Assembly: GCA_029262735.1 (NCBI GenBank)
Contig: JAJCYY010000090.1
Coordinates: forward strand, 1-64,000
Length of the DNA: 64,000 nt
From: Chloroflexota bacterium
GTDB lineage: Bacteria > Chloroflexota > Dehalococcoidia > Lucifugimonadales > Lucifugimonadaceae
Direction of reading: 5' to 3'
Made by a program: the position numbers and the translations under genes. The notes below the pieces were generated by a model, which did no database searches, was not told the DNA's origin, and saw only the letters and a program-made list of their open reading frames with translations. How positions within the stretch are numbered: the stretch's first letter is position 1; each line of letters starts with the position of its first letter. Below are positions 18,131-26,709 of the stretch, piece by piece.

Positions 18131-18238
18131 TGATGCCCCTTTGATCTGTCGAGAGATGACTGAGCGCTTCGTTGACGGAAGCGCTGAAAGCCCGCTCACA
18201 AATTCGCTGCTGGTGCAGTTGCGTGTTCGAAGCGGATT

Positions 18239-19021
18239 CTACTCCGGTCTTCGGGCGACGAAGATTAGTTCCTCACTGTCCTCGTCGAACGGCGACCTGT
18301 CGAACCAGCCGTACACGTTCTCCACATGCAGACCGGTCTCCTCGAGCATCGCGAAGACCTCATGCGGAAACATGTAACGCAGTCGGACAGGCAGCCGCGC
18401 TCTTTCGGTCAGGCTTCCGTCTGAGCCAATCTCCTCAACGACCTGAGTCGCTTCATTGACCTGCGACTCCGAGTCGAAGCGGTTGATCGCAGAGAGTCGG
18501 TAACGCAATCCGGGATCCGGATGTACTGCCTGGCCTATCTCAACCGGCTCTGGAGACTCATCGAAGATAAGATCCGGGGTAGGATTGAACATGTTGAAGA
18601 TGAGGCGACCGCCAGGGCGCATATGCCTGGCCGCGCAACAGAGAGTCGCAAGTTGTTCGTCGTAGGTTGTGGCCAGTAATAGGGTCCGTGCCGGGATCGT
18701 GACAAGTGAAAAATCTTTGCGGCCAAGGTCCAGCGTCCGCATCTCGCCTTGCAGGAGGGTCAACACGCCGGGTAACGGACCGGTTGTCTCAGCCTTCGCC
18801 TCTGCGGCGGACAGCATCTCGACGCTGGCATCGACTCCGAACACCTCGACACCTTGCTTCGCAGCCGGAATAGCGATTCGCCCTGTGCCGACGCCGATCT
18901 CTAGCACCGGGCCGTCAGCGGCCAACGCCTCGGCAACGTAGAACTCCACCTCATCCCCGGACTCCGTCGAGTAGAAGAGGTCGTACCACTTGGCCCATTC
19001 GGCGTAGTCGGATGTGTTCAT
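18239..19021 (-). CDS. SAM-dependent methyltransferase, class I
   Basis: 260 residues. The Rossmann SAM-binding motif I is VLEIGVGTGRIAIP, motif II is FGVDASVEML, and the post-motif II acidic region is LLQGEMRTLDL. The N-terminus AEWAKWYDLFYS matches the Methyltransf_25/11-type small-molecule methyltransferases. The acceptor is unknown. It lies between aldolase and Ldh-family genes on the same strand (gaps 89 and 108 nt), but its place in that pathway is not clear from sequence. Confidence 0.85.
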   Translation of the reverse strand: MNTSDYAEWAKWYDLFYSTESGDEVEFYVAEALAADGPVLEIGVGTGRIAIPAAKQGVEVFGVDASVEMLSAAEAKAETTGPLPGVLTLLQGEMRTLDLGRKDFSLVTIPARTLLLATTYDEQLATLCCAARHMRPGGRLIFNMFNPTPDLIFDESPEPVEIGQAVHPDPGLRYRLSAINRFDSESQVNEATQVVEEIGSDGSLTERARLPVRLRYMFPHEVFAMLEETGLHVENVYGWFDRSPFDEDSEELIFVARRPE

Positions 19022-19110
19022 AGAGGCGCCAATGCGAGGAGGGGAAATGTGCGGCTTCCGGCAGATGTGGTCACTCAGTCGATCGCCATTTGAGTCGGCT
19101 GAAGAAAAAA

Positions 19111-19872
19111 CTAACCCCGCCCGATCGTCTTCATAAACTCACGACCGTAGCTGCTCATGAATGTGGGAATGTGCGTGTACTGGTACAGGATTCCGGCGTC
19201 TGCATTCTTCTTCGCCTGCTCTGCCGCGCCGGGTGTTCCAGAAGCCCTTCCAGCCGCGTGAATCCGTGTGAACGTCTCCTGGATAACCTTTTGCACGTCC
19301 GGGTGGCTATTCTGGCCGGGATAGCCGAGCGACTGCGCGAGATCGGTCGGCCCGATGAAAAACACGTCGACGCCATCGACTGCCAGGATCTCATCCAGGT
19401 TCTCCACCGCCTCGACGTCCTCAATCTGCACGCACACAAGCATCTGCTCGTTCGCCTGCCTCACATAATCGGCCGTGGCGACACCGAAACCGAAATCAGC
19501 CATTCGGCCTCCGCCCAGGCCACGCTTTCCGTCGGGGTGAAACCGGCACGCCTCAACAACTGCTTTCGCCTCTGCAGCAGTGTTCACATGCGGTGCCTGT
19601 ACGCCCATTGCACCCCTGTCCAGGTACTTGTTGATCACCGCCGGGTCGTTTTTCTCCGGCCTCACCACCGGCGTGACGCCGTGAAGCTCCGCGGCCATCA
19701 CCAGCGGTCCGATGTTGTCCGGGGTTATCGATCCATGCTCTGCATCCAGCATCACCCAGTCGAATCCAAGCTCGCCGATCATCTCCACGATCTCCGATGA
19801 AGCGAACTGGACCGATACACCGTACGCCGGCTTTCCTGCGGTGATCAGGCTCTTCATCCGGTTCTCTCGCAT
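19111..19872 (-). CDS. HpcH/HpaI-family class II aldolase
   Basis: 253 residues from the ATG at 19872 (AAAGG upstream). The metal-dependent pyruvate-aldolase signatures are present: FDWVMLDAEHG (catalytic His), VVRPEKND (the Arg that holds the oxo acid), the metal ligand Glu in VQIEDVEA and Asp in FIGPTDLAQSLGYPGQ. The family cleaves 4-hydroxy-2-oxo acids, such as 2-keto-3-deoxy sugar acids or 4-hydroxy-2-oxoheptanedioate, to pyruvate and an aldehyde. With acid-sugar dehydratases in this window (2238-3413, 44392-45372), a KDG-like substrate is reasonable. It is the first gene of the run aldolase, methyltransferase, Ldh, epimerase. Confidence 0.88.
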   Translation of the reverse strand: MRENRMKSLITAGKPAYGVSVQFASSEIVEMIGELGFDWVMLDAEHGSITPDNIGPLVMAAELHGVTPVVRPEKNDPAVINKYLDRGAMGVQAPHVNTAAEAKAVVEACRFHPDGKRGLGGGRMADFGFGVATADYVRQANEQMLVCVQIEDVEAVENLDEILAVDGVDVFFIGPTDLAQSLGYPGQNSHPDVQKVIQETFTRIHAAGRASGTPGAAEQAKKNADAGILYQYTHIPTFMSSYGREFMKTIGRG

Positions 19873-20120
19873 GGTTGCGCCTTTCTTATTTCTGACGACA
19901 CCAGGCTGCGTCGCGGTAGTCGTCGATAGCAAGGAGCAGGCGGTCGACAATTGGCGGCGATAGAGAATTGGCCTGCTGCTGCTGTTGACAGCGTACAGGT
20001 AGAGCCTGAAACTTCGCGCTTACGTCTCATTTTCCCCAGTTTGCCGCGTCAGCTAGCCCGGAATTCGGTCGGATTTCGTCGGCGACGGTCAGGTTCGCGG
20101 CAGCGCTACGGAGATAGCTC

Positions 20121-21308
20121 GTGACACTTAAGTCCGACTTAACGACTCGGCTCGCATCCCGGCAATCCAGACTTGGAACCGAGACCGCTTTCGAGACGCT
20201 CGCAAAAGCTCGAGGGCTTGAGGCCCAGGGCAAGCACATCATCCACTTCGAGATCGGTGAGCCCGATTTCGACACACCTGAGCATATTCGCCAGGCTGCC
20301 AAGGATGCTCTCGACAACGGCTTCACGCACTACGGGCCTTCTGCCGGTCAGATGGAACTGCGGGTTGCGATAGCGAAGCACCAATCCGAACGGCAGGGCT
20401 ACGAGATTTCGCCTGAGCGGGTAATCGTCACGCCGGGCGGCAAGCCGGTAATGTTCTTCACCATGATGGCCCTGATCGAAGCAGGCGATGAGGCGATCTA
20501 CCCGAATCCGGGCTTCCCGATCTACGAGTCGATGATCGAGTACATGGGCGGGAAAGCCGTGCCGGTGCCGCTTAAAGAAGAGTTCGAGTTCAGCCTCGAT
20601 GTGGAGGAGCTTCGAGGTCTGGTGACCGATAAGACGAAGCTAATCGTGGTCAACACGCCCAACAATCCCTGTGGCTCCGTCATTCCGAAGGACGACCTGC
20701 GGAAGATCGCCGAGATAGCGGTCGAGCATGACCTTGTCGTGCTGTCCGATGAGATCTACAAGGACATGTACTACGAGGGCGACCACGATTCGATCACGCA
20801 GTTCCCCGATATGATCGACCGGACCATAATCCTGGACGGTTTCTCGAAGAGCTACGCAATGACCGGCTGGCGGCTTGGCTACGGAATCTTCCCTGAGTGG
20901 CTGGTTGAGCCTGCATCAAGGCTGATGACCAATAGCGTCTCCTGCACATCTGTGTTCAGTCAGATGGCGGCTGTTTCAGCGCTGGAAGGGCCGCAGGACT
21001 CGGTCGGTGAAATGATGGAAGAGTTCACTGCGAGGCGAGATCTGGTTGTCGATGGTCTGAACTCACTTCCCGGTGTAACCTGCCGTGTCCCGAAGGGCGC
21101 CTTCTATGCCTTCCCGAACATCACAGGCACCGGCCTCTCGAGTAAGGTGTTTGCTGACCGCGCCCTTGAGGAGGCTGGAGTGGCGCTGCTTGCGGGCACT
21201 GCATTCGGCGAGCACGGCGACGGCTATATCCGCATCTCGTTCGCCAACTCCCGCGAGAACCTGACGGAGGGAATCGAGCGGCTGCGAAAAATGCTGGTCG
21301 GCGAGTAG
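20121..21308 (+). CDS. Class I/II pyridoxal-phosphate aminotransferase (aspartate/alanine type)
   Basis: 395 residues, GTG start at 20121 with CGGAG about 7 nt upstream. It is a fold-type I aminotransferase: EIGEPDFDTP near residue 45, NTPNNPCGSV, SDEIYKDMYY with the PLP-binding Asp and Tyr, the Schiff-base Lys in LDGFSKSYAMTGWRLGY, and the substrate-carboxylate Arg in YIRISFA. It most resembles aspartate aminotransferases of the thermophile/Bacillus type. It would move amino groups between amino acids and 2-oxo acids. Its own 3' side carries a composite intergenic repeat. Confidence 0.88.
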   Translation: MTLKSDLTTRLASRQSRLGTETAFETLAKARGLEAQGKHIIHFEIGEPDFDTPEHIRQAAKDALDNGFTHYGPSAGQMELRVAIAKHQSERQGYEISPERVIVTPGGKPVMFFTMMALIEAGDEAIYPNPGFPIYESMIEYMGGKAVPVPLKEEFEFSLDVEELRGLVTDKTKLIVVNTPNNPCGSVIPKDDLRKIAEIAVEHDLVVLSDEIYKDMYYEGDHDSITQFPDMIDRTIILDGFSKSYAMTGWRLGYGIFPEWLVEPASRLMTNSVSCTSVFSQMAAVSALEGPQDSVGEMMEEFTARRDLVVDGLNSLPGVTCRVPKGAFYAFPNITGTGLSSKVFADRALEEAGVALLAGTAFGEHGDGYIRISFANSRENLTEGIERLRKMLVGE

Positions 21309-21330
21309 GGCACAGGACGTTCCCGCTGTT

Positions 21331-21480
21331 CTGGTAGGGGCGCCGCTTGCTGCGCCCGATAGCGGCAAAGCTGCCATATCAACCCACCCTCTAACTCAAT
21401 CGCGCCCTGCGGGAACCCGAAGGAGGGAGAAAGCCCTGCCATCCCGAGCCGGGGCACCCGCTTGCGGGTCAAGGGTGCCG
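21331..21480. repeat. Composite intergenic repeat between convergent genes (modules C and B)
   Basis: This contains the module GGTAGGGGCGCCGCTTGCTG (compare 51050-51095, opposite orientation). Then CAACCCACCCTCTAACTC at about 21380 recurs at 51108, 52670 and 59040. A further palindromic piece, GCACCCGCTTGCGGGT, lies near 21453-21470. These units recur only between genes in this window. Confidence 0.7.
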
Positions 21481-21526
21481 TTCCGAACTCGATTCAGAAT
21501 TTCTCATGCGCCCGGCCGCGCCACAA

Positions 21527-22162
21527 TCAGTTCTTCAAGTAGAACGTCATCGATTGCAACGCCAGCACCGGGTCAACTCCCTGCACACGCACATCGGGTG
21601 GGACGACAGGTGGTATCGGCGCATAGTTCAGGATCGCCTTCACGCCCGCCCGGACCAGCTGGTTGATGACCTCCTGTGCGTACATTGCCGGAACGGTCAC
21701 GATGCCAATCTTGATATCCCGCTCTGTAACCGTCTGCTCAAGTTCGGTAAGCTTTTGAACGCGCATCGAACCAACCTCGTGGCCGACAAGGCGCTCGTCG
21801 GCGTCGAAAACCGCAACAATGCGGAAACCCTCGGGCTCGAATCCGGGATACGACACGACAGCACGGCCAAGTCTGCCAACACCGATCAGTACAGCGTTCC
21901 ACTGTGAATCGAGCCCCAGGATCGATCTCAGGCGGACAGCGAGGTTTCCCACGTCGTAGCCCCGGCCTTGCTTGCCGAACCTGCCGAAGTACGATAGATC
22001 CTTGCGTATCTGCGCCGGTGTCATCTGAAGGTGGGCGCCCAGCTGCTCCGAACTGATCACCTCGATACCGGCCGATGCAAAGTGGCTCAGGACGCGCACA
22101 TACAGAGGAAGGCGCTGGACCACGACATCGGGGACCGAATCTGCGTTTATGATCTCCTGCAT
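21527..22162 (-). CDS. rex: Redox-sensing transcriptional repressor Rex
   Basis: 211 residues, the standard Rex length. The N-terminal winged helix includes LPLYVRVLSHFASAGIEVIS, then SEQLGAHL and TPAQIRKDLSYFGRFGKQG, the recognition and wing region typical of Rex. A Rossmann NAD(H) domain follows with LIGVGRLGRAVVSY, and the C-terminal domain-swapping helix is present. Rex represses fermentative and respiratory genes when the NADH/NAD+ ratio is low and lets go on binding NADH. TTGTGA/TCACAA half-sites just upstream suggest autoregulation. Confidence 0.95.
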   Translation of the reverse strand: MQEIINADSVPDVVVQRLPLYVRVLSHFASAGIEVISSEQLGAHLQMTPAQIRKDLSYFGRFGKQGRGYDVGNLAVRLRSILGLDSQWNAVLIGVGRLGRAVVSYPGFEPEGFRIVAVFDADERLVGHEVGSMRVQKLTELEQTVTERDIKIGIVTVPAMYAQEVINQLVRAGVKAILNYAPIPPVVPPDVRVQGVDPVLALQSMTFYLKN

Positions 22163-22178
22163 CTGCTCAGAACCGACC

Positions 22179-22226
22179 TTTCACATTGTTCAAGGGCTTG
22201 TGAAATATCGATGTTTTCTATCACAA
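22179..22226. promoter_or_regulatory. Putative Rex operator half-sites upstream of rex
   Basis: The Rex consensus is TTGTGAAATATTTCACAA. Here TTGTGAAATAT begins at 22198, TCACAA is at 22221-22226, and TTTCACA is at 22179-22185. The last two can each pair as an inverted repeat with the central TTGTGAAA. No single perfect 18-mer is present, so this is a spaced or degenerate operator, placed right before the rex start and in front of the divergent DUF503 gene. Confidence 0.5.
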
Positions 22227-22311
22227 ACTTGCCATTGTTTCCACAGGTCAAGTGTGAGGTTGACGTAATGACTATGCACCTGGGTCGAAAGAATCACAGG
22301 AGTCCGGGAAA

Positions 22312-22608
22312 ATGCATGTAGCAGCGGCGAGGCTCAGCCTTCACATACCTGCAAGCCAATCGTTGAAAGACCGTCGGCGAGTGGTGCGGTCCCTGATCGA
22401 CAGGACACATTCCCGGTTTAACTGTGCAGTTGCCGACGTCGGCGGCCAGGATACGTGGCAGGTCGCAGGAATTGGAGTTAGCGTTGTCAGTTCAAGTGCG
22501 ACGCACGCCCGCGAGATGTTGGACGAGATCGTTCGCTTCATCGAAGAGTTCTCACCGGAGGCGATCGTGACGGGCGTCGATTCAGACTCCATCCCGTTCG
22601 AGGACTAG
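22312..22608 (+). CDS. DUF503 / YlxP-like small protein
   Basis: 98 residues, starting MHVAAARLSLHIPASQSLKDRRRVV, which matches the DUF503 pattern (short beta strand, then SLKxKRRVVxSL), with VADVGGQDTWQ and a C-terminal VTGVDSD. In many bacteria the family member lies near infB-rbfA and may be linked to ribosome function, but its activity is unknown. Here it is divergent from rex and stands alone, with a strong bidirectional terminator behind it. Confidence 0.85.
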   Translation: MHVAAARLSLHIPASQSLKDRRRVVRSLIDRTHSRFNCAVADVGGQDTWQVAGIGVSVVSSSATHAREMLDEIVRFIEEFSPEAIVTGVDSDSIPFED

Positions 22609-22654
22609 CACCGTGATGCGCCATGCCAGATCGGAACTAAATAAAACGGGAACC

Positions 22655-22705
22655 AAACAGAAAACGCTCCGAGGCTCGGATCAGCCTGCAGAGCGTTTTC
22701 TGTTT
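22655..22705. terminator. Bidirectional terminator, perfect 15-bp stem
   Basis: AAACAGAAAACGCTC (22655-22669) and GAGCGTTTTCTGTTT (22691-22705) are exact complements around a 21-nt loop. The A-rich 5' arm and T-rich 3' arm let the hairpin work for both the DUF503 gene (plus) and the zinc-ribbon gene (minus). Confidence 0.85.
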
Positions 22706-22720
22706 TCCTGCATATTTTCG

Positions 22721-22885
22721 TCAGGCGGCGACGGTCTTTTTCGCCTTTTCGGCCACGGCTCTGCGTGCTGCCTCAGGCGAATCGACCGTGAACGCGCACT
22801 GCAAGCACTGCAAAATGCGACCGTCTGACGTTGTCGCCAGCTCTACGTCGCCTGAGCACTTGGGGCATGCCTTCAGGTAGATCAC
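22721..22885 (-). CDS. Small zinc-ribbon protein
   Basis: 54 residues from the GTG at 22885, chosen because AGGAGTGAGGG precedes it at the right distance; the longer frame to 23002 has no ribosome site. It has two CxxC knuckles, CPKC and CLQC, 20 residues apart, then a short Ala/Lys-rich helix (SPEAARRAVAEKAKK). A single zinc-ribbon with a basic tail suggests nucleic-acid or protein binding. No partner is evident; it lies between DUF503 and hspR. Confidence 0.7.
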   Translation of the reverse strand: MIYLKACPKCSGDVELATTSDGRILQCLQCAFTVDSPEAARRAVAEKAKKTVAA

Positions 22886-23260
22886 TTCGAAACCCTCACT
22901 CCTAAAATTCTTCACGCTGTCCCCGCTCACTTGAGTCGAGGCGTTTTTCGCTTGAGGGTGTTCTGGCACGCGACGAATCCGTTCGCATATCCAAACTCGC
23001 ACCCCCAGCTCGGCGGCGAAGCATACAGCGCGTTTCCGCTAATGTCCATGCATTCTCGACAGGAATCGTAACGGATTTATTACCGAAATCTTTTCCCTGC
23101 CCGCTGAAACGCACCTCAACTCCGTCCCGATCGTTGTCCAGCATCATAACTCTGTGAAACCTGTCACGCAAGACTTTACACGACTAATGTTAGCTATTAC
23201 AATCCGAAGCGTGTAATTTACGTGAGCAACTCAGTTCGGCGACTCTGAATTCAGCACCAC
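22886..23260. other. Intergenic region upstream of hspR
   Basis: 375 nt with no convincing gene. A minus-strand frame at 22902-23171 has no recognisable features. ACTTGAGT at about 22931 resembles half of a HAIR site, the HspR operator CTTGAGT-N7-ACTCAAG, but the second half is not there. CTGAATTCAG, a 10-bp palindrome, lies close to the hspR start at about 23246-23255. Confidence 0.4.
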
Positions 23261-23848
23261 ATGCCAGACAGCCGTAGAAATAATGAAAAAGTAATCGGCT
23301 CAACCGATCCTGGAAGAATCGATAGTTCAGGCGGCTGGGTCATGGCTGCAGAGTTCGACAGGATTCTCGGGGAAATTCTCTCCGCAGCCGGTTTGAGTGA
23401 CGAATTCCGGCAGGCGCTTCCGGCTCCAAGGACCGGTGCCGCACCAGCGGAATCCGCCGACTCAGCAACCTACGTGAGCTCCTCTGCGTACTCCGGAGAC
23501 AGGTACGAAGCGGTCTATGTGATCAGCGTAGCCGCCCGCCTTGCATCAATGCATCCGAACACCCTTCGCAAGTACGACAGGGAGGGGCTGGTGAGTCCCT
23601 CACGTTCGGAAGGCAGGCAGCGTCTCTACTCCGAAACAGATGTCCAGCGGTTGCAGATCGTGCGCACGCTGGCTGAACGCTACGGCATAAACCTCAGCGG
23701 CGTTCGACTGGTCATGGACCTCGTGCGGCTGGTGACCGGAGTCGTGAATCTGCTCGAAAACAGCGCAGAAATGAAAGGCAAGGCCACAGCCGAAGTTGCA
23801 ACCAGAGAGCTGCGGAGAATGCTGGCAAGCCTGGGAGCCAGGACCTAA
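23261..23848 (+). CDS. hspR: MerR-type heat-shock regulator HspR
   Basis: Up to 195 residues. The MerR winged-helix DNA-binding domain is at about 85-155: YVISVAARLASMHPNTLRKY, then REGLVSP, QRLYSETDVQRLQIV and the coiled region LAERYGINLSGVRLVM, all very close to HspR. The first 80 residues are longer than usual. An ATG at 23342 with AGGCGG upstream may be the real start, giving 168 residues. HspR represses the dnaK operon and uses DnaK as co-repressor. The gene precedes grpE and dnaK on the same strand, the classical target arrangement. Confidence 0.85.
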   Translation: MPDSRRNNEKVIGSTDPGRIDSSGGWVMAAEFDRILGEILSAAGLSDEFRQALPAPRTGAAPAESADSATYVSSSAYSGDRYEAVYVISVAARLASMHPNTLRKYDREGLVSPSRSEGRQRLYSETDVQRLQIVRTLAERYGINLSGVRLVMDLVRLVTGVVNLLENSAEMKGKATAEVATRELRRMLASLGART

Positions 23849-23936
23849 ATGGTGAACTCAGAGTCAATTTTCTGACAGGTGAAATCGGTAGGTCACGGAA
23901 ACGGCGACACGGAGCAAGGAACAGAGAAAGCGGCAT

Positions 23937-24506
23937 ATGAGTAGTGAAGATTTAAACGAGCACGTTGAGCCTGCGCCCGATGAGCAGTCCGGGGCCGCGC
24001 CTTCGGCTGATCCGGATCTTGCAGAACGACTTGCCGAGGCAGAACGTGAGATCGATCAGTTCAAGAGGCTCGCGCAGCGCGCACAGGCGGACCTTGTGAA
24101 CTACCGCAACCGAGTGCGAGGTGAGCAGGAATCGCTGCAGGCTCGCACCACAGGACGGGTGGCGGGGCGTTTCATCGAGGTGGCAGACCAACTTGAAAAG
24201 GCACTGGCTCCGGAGGCGACCGGAGGCGTAGATCCGCAATGGCTATCAGGTGTCCAGGCCATCTACCAGAACCTGCTCAACGTGCTGAAGGCAGAGGGCT
24301 TTGAGAGATACGACGCCCACGGTGATGAGTTCGACCCCCGCAGGCACGAGGCGCTCCTGGTTTCGCCCAGCACAGAGCACCCACCGAACCACGTCATGCG
24401 CCAGCTCGCAGCCGGCTACTCAAGAAACGGCGAGACCGTAAGGCCCGCACAGGTGGAGATCGCGTCCACGCCCGAAAATGAAGTAGATCAGGCGGAAGGG
24501 AGTTGA
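23937..24506 (+). CDS. grpE: Nucleotide exchange factor GrpE
   Basis: 189 residues. An acidic N-terminal tail (LNEHVEPAPDEQSG) is followed by the long dimerising helix and the conserved core QRAQADLVNYRNRVRGEQE, then GRFIEVADQLEKAL, and the beta-wing domain with PRRHEALLVSPS and HVMRQLAAGYSRNGETVRPAQV. GrpE releases ADP from DnaK. It lies 88 nt after hspR and 141 nt before dnaK. Confidence 0.95.
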   Translation: MSSEDLNEHVEPAPDEQSGAAPSADPDLAERLAEAEREIDQFKRLAQRAQADLVNYRNRVRGEQESLQARTTGRVAGRFIEVADQLEKALAPEATGGVDPQWLSGVQAIYQNLLNVLKAEGFERYDAHGDEFDPRRHEALLVSPSTEHPPNHVMRQLAAGYSRNGETVRPAQVEIASTPENEVDQAEGS

Positions 24507-24559
24507 ATATGTACAGCTCACAGGCAGAAACCGGATATCACTGAGATCACAAGTCGAGT

Positions 24560-24604
24560 TCAGCCGCATCGGCTGAGATAACAAAACGACCCCGGACACC
24601 GGGG
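24560..24604 (+). promoter_or_regulatory. Two short hairpins in the grpE-dnaK spacer
   Basis: TCAGCCG-CAT-CGGCTGA (24560-24576) and CCCCGG-ACA-CCGGGG (24590-24604) are perfect small hairpins in the 141-nt spacer, ending about 43 nt before the dnaK start. They could set transcript processing or stability, so that DnaK is made in excess over GrpE, or act as a weak attenuator. No T tract follows. Confidence 0.4.
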
Positions 24605-24647
24605 GAACAGGCGAAGCAGCCAGTCAGAGACAGGAACGGGAATAAAA

Positions 24648-26570
24648 ATGGCAAAAGTAATTGGAATCGACCTCGGAACAACGAACTCCGCCGTGGCGGT
24701 GATGCAGGGCGGTGAGCCTGAGATCATCGAAAACGCGGAAGGCCGCCGTACGACTCCATCCGTCGTCGCCGTCAACACGAAGACCAGCGAACGCTTCGTC
24801 GGCGAGCTGGCGCGCAGACAGGCGATTACCAACCACGAAAACACGGTCTACTCCACCAAGCGGTTCATCGGCCGCAGGTTTGACGACCCCAGTGTGCAAG
24901 AGGACGCGAAGCGTGTCTCATTCAAGCTGGCAGAGCTGGACAACGGCGACGTAGGAATCTCACTCGGCGGCAAGGACCACGCCCCGCCAGAGATTTCGGC
25001 AATGGTTCTGCGAAAGCTCAAAGAAGACGCGGAGGCGAAGCTGGGAGAGCCGGTCACACAGGCCGTCATCACGGTCCCGGCATACTTCAATGACGCCCAG
25101 CGGGACGCTACGAAGGTTGCAGGCCAGGTGGCCGGACTCGAGGTGCTTCGCATCATCAACGAGCCGACGGCGGCATCGCTCGCCTATGGCCTCGACAAGA
25201 AAGCGGACGAGACGATCGCCGTGTATGACCTCGGCGGTGGCACGTTCGACGTAACAATCTTGCAGATCGGTGATGGCGTCTTCGAGGTGAAGTCCACAAA
25301 CGGCGACACGCACCTGGGAGGCGACGACTTCGACCAGGCGCTGGTCGACTTCATAGCAGCAGAGTTCAAGGCAGAAAACGGCATCGACCTGAGGGACGAC
25401 CCGTCTGCCCACCAGAGAGTGCGAGTAGAGGCCGAACGCGCGAAAATCGAGCTCTCTACCGTCACGAGCACAGAGATCAACCTGCCGTTCATTTCGGCAG
25501 ACGCGAGCGGTCCCAAGCACCTTCACATGTCGCTCACGAGAGCCAAACTCGAGCAGCTGACTGCCGACCTGCTCGAGCGCACCGTGGCGCCCTGCAAAGC
25601 TGCTCTAAAAGACGCCAGCGCCGGTTCCTCAGAGATTGACGAGGTCGTGCTGGTCGGCGGAATGACCCGCATGCCGTCCGTCATTGAGAAGGTCCAGCAG
25701 ATCTTCGGCAAGGAGCCGAACAAGACAATCAACCCGGACGAAGTGGTCGCCATCGGAGCCGCAATCCAGGGCGGAGTGCTGCAGGGCGAGGTCAAGGACA
25801 TTCTGCTTCTCGATGTCACGCCACTGACATGGGGCATCGAAACGCTCGGAAGCGTGAAGACCTCGTTGATAGAGCGCAACACGACCATCCCGGCATCGAA
25901 GACCGAGGTCTTCACCACAGCCGCAGATGGTCAGACAAGCGTTGAGATTCACGTCCTGCAGGGAGAGCGGCCAATGGCCGGGGACAACATCTCCGTTGGA
26001 CGCTTCACGCTTGACGGCATTCCGCCCGCACCGCGCGGTGTGCCGCAGGTCGAGGTGAGCTTCGACATCGACGCCGATGGAATCCTGACGGTCTCTGCGA
26101 AGGACAAGGGGTCCAACAAGGAGCAACACATCACCATCACCGGCCGTGCAGGCCTCTCCGATGACGAAGTGGAGCGCCTGATGAAGGAGGCTGAGGACCA
26201 TGCAGAAGAAGACCGCGGGCGCAAAGAGTCGGTCGATGCTCGAAACTCAGGGGACAGTGCGGTGTTCCAGGCAGAGAAAATCCTCGGCGAGAACACTGAA
26301 AAGGTCTCGGACGAAGTAAAAGAAGACGTGCAGTCGAAGATCGACGCCCTGAAGGAGTTGCTCAAGGACGAGAACGCCGATCCGGATCAGCTTGTCTCGG
26401 CCACAACCGAGCTCCAGACGAGCCTGCAGAAGATCGGCGAGGAGATCTACGCCGCCGACCAGGCCGCAGCAGCGGCCGGGGGCGAAGGTCCGGCGGGTGA
26501 AGGCGATGCGGAAGGCCCGGCCGACGACGCAGACGACACGGTAGAAGGCGAATTCCGAGAGGTGAAGTAG
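24648..26570 (+). CDS. dnaK: Chaperone DnaK (Hsp70)
   Basis: 640 residues, full length. The ATPase domain starts [18 protein letters not shown] and has phosphate loop 2 [13 protein letters not shown] and [13 protein letters not shown]. The linker region [13 protein letters not shown] stands where DVTPLSLGIET is usual. The substrate-binding domain has [19 protein letters not shown] and a helical lid, then a Gly/Ala/Asp tail. There is no dnaJ next to it. It works with GrpE just upstream and probably feeds back on HspR. The upstream sequence GGAACGGGAATAAAA supports the ATG at 24648. Confidence 0.97.
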   Translation: MAKVIGIDLGTTNSAVAVMQGGEPEIIENAEGRRTTPSVVAVNTKTSERFVGELARRQAITNHENTVYSTKRFIGRRFDDPSVQEDAKRVSFKLAELDNGDVGISLGGKDHAPPEISAMVLRKLKEDAEAKLGEPVTQAVITVPAYFNDAQRDATKVAGQVAGLEVLRIINEPTAASLAYGLDKKADETIAVYDLGGGTFDVTILQIGDGVFEVKSTNGDTHLGGDDFDQALVDFIAAEFKAENGIDLRDDPSAHQRVRVEAERAKIELSTVTSTEINLPFISADASGPKHLHMSLTRAKLEQLTADLLERTVAPCKAALKDASAGSSEIDEVVLVGGMTRMPSVIEKVQQIFGKEPNKTINPDEVVAIGAAIQGGVLQGEVKDILLLDVTPLTWGIETLGSVKTSLIERNTTIPASKTEVFTTAADGQTSVEIHVLQGERPMAGDNISVGRFTLDGIPPAPRGVPQVEVSFDIDADGILTVSAKDKGSNKEQHITITGRAGLSDDEVERLMKEAEDHAEEDRGRKESVDARNSGDSAVFQAEKILGENTEKVSDEVKEDVQSKIDALKELLKDENADPDQLVSATTELQTSLQKIGEEIYAADQAAAAAGGEGPAGEGDAEGPADDADDTVEGEFREVK

Positions 26571-26677
26571 CAAAACTTCGTCCCGAGCCTGAGCGAGGGA
26601 CATAGGGACGCGGGCGACCTACTGAAACCGATTCGTCACTCTAGGGTGAGAACCGCCGCAACCAGCCAACGAACTTC

Positions 26678-26709
26678 AGCAGCCGGTCTGAACCCTCAGG
26701 CCGGCTGCT
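26678..26709. terminator. Hairpin at the dnaK / P-type ATPase convergence
   Basis: AGCAGCCGG (26678-26686) and CCGGCTGCT (26701-26709) pair over a 14-nt loop. The stem overlaps the stop codon and last codons of the minus-strand ATPase gene. No T tract, so its strength is uncertain. Confidence 0.4.

Noticed and set aside
22925-22960. ACTTGAGT as a HAIR operator for HspR
   Set aside because: Only one half of CTTGAGT-N7-ACTCAAG is present, and it is over 300 nt from hspR.
22902-23171. An 89-codon minus-strand frame
   Set aside because: No ribosome site, no recognisable motif, and composition is not protein-like compared with neighbours.
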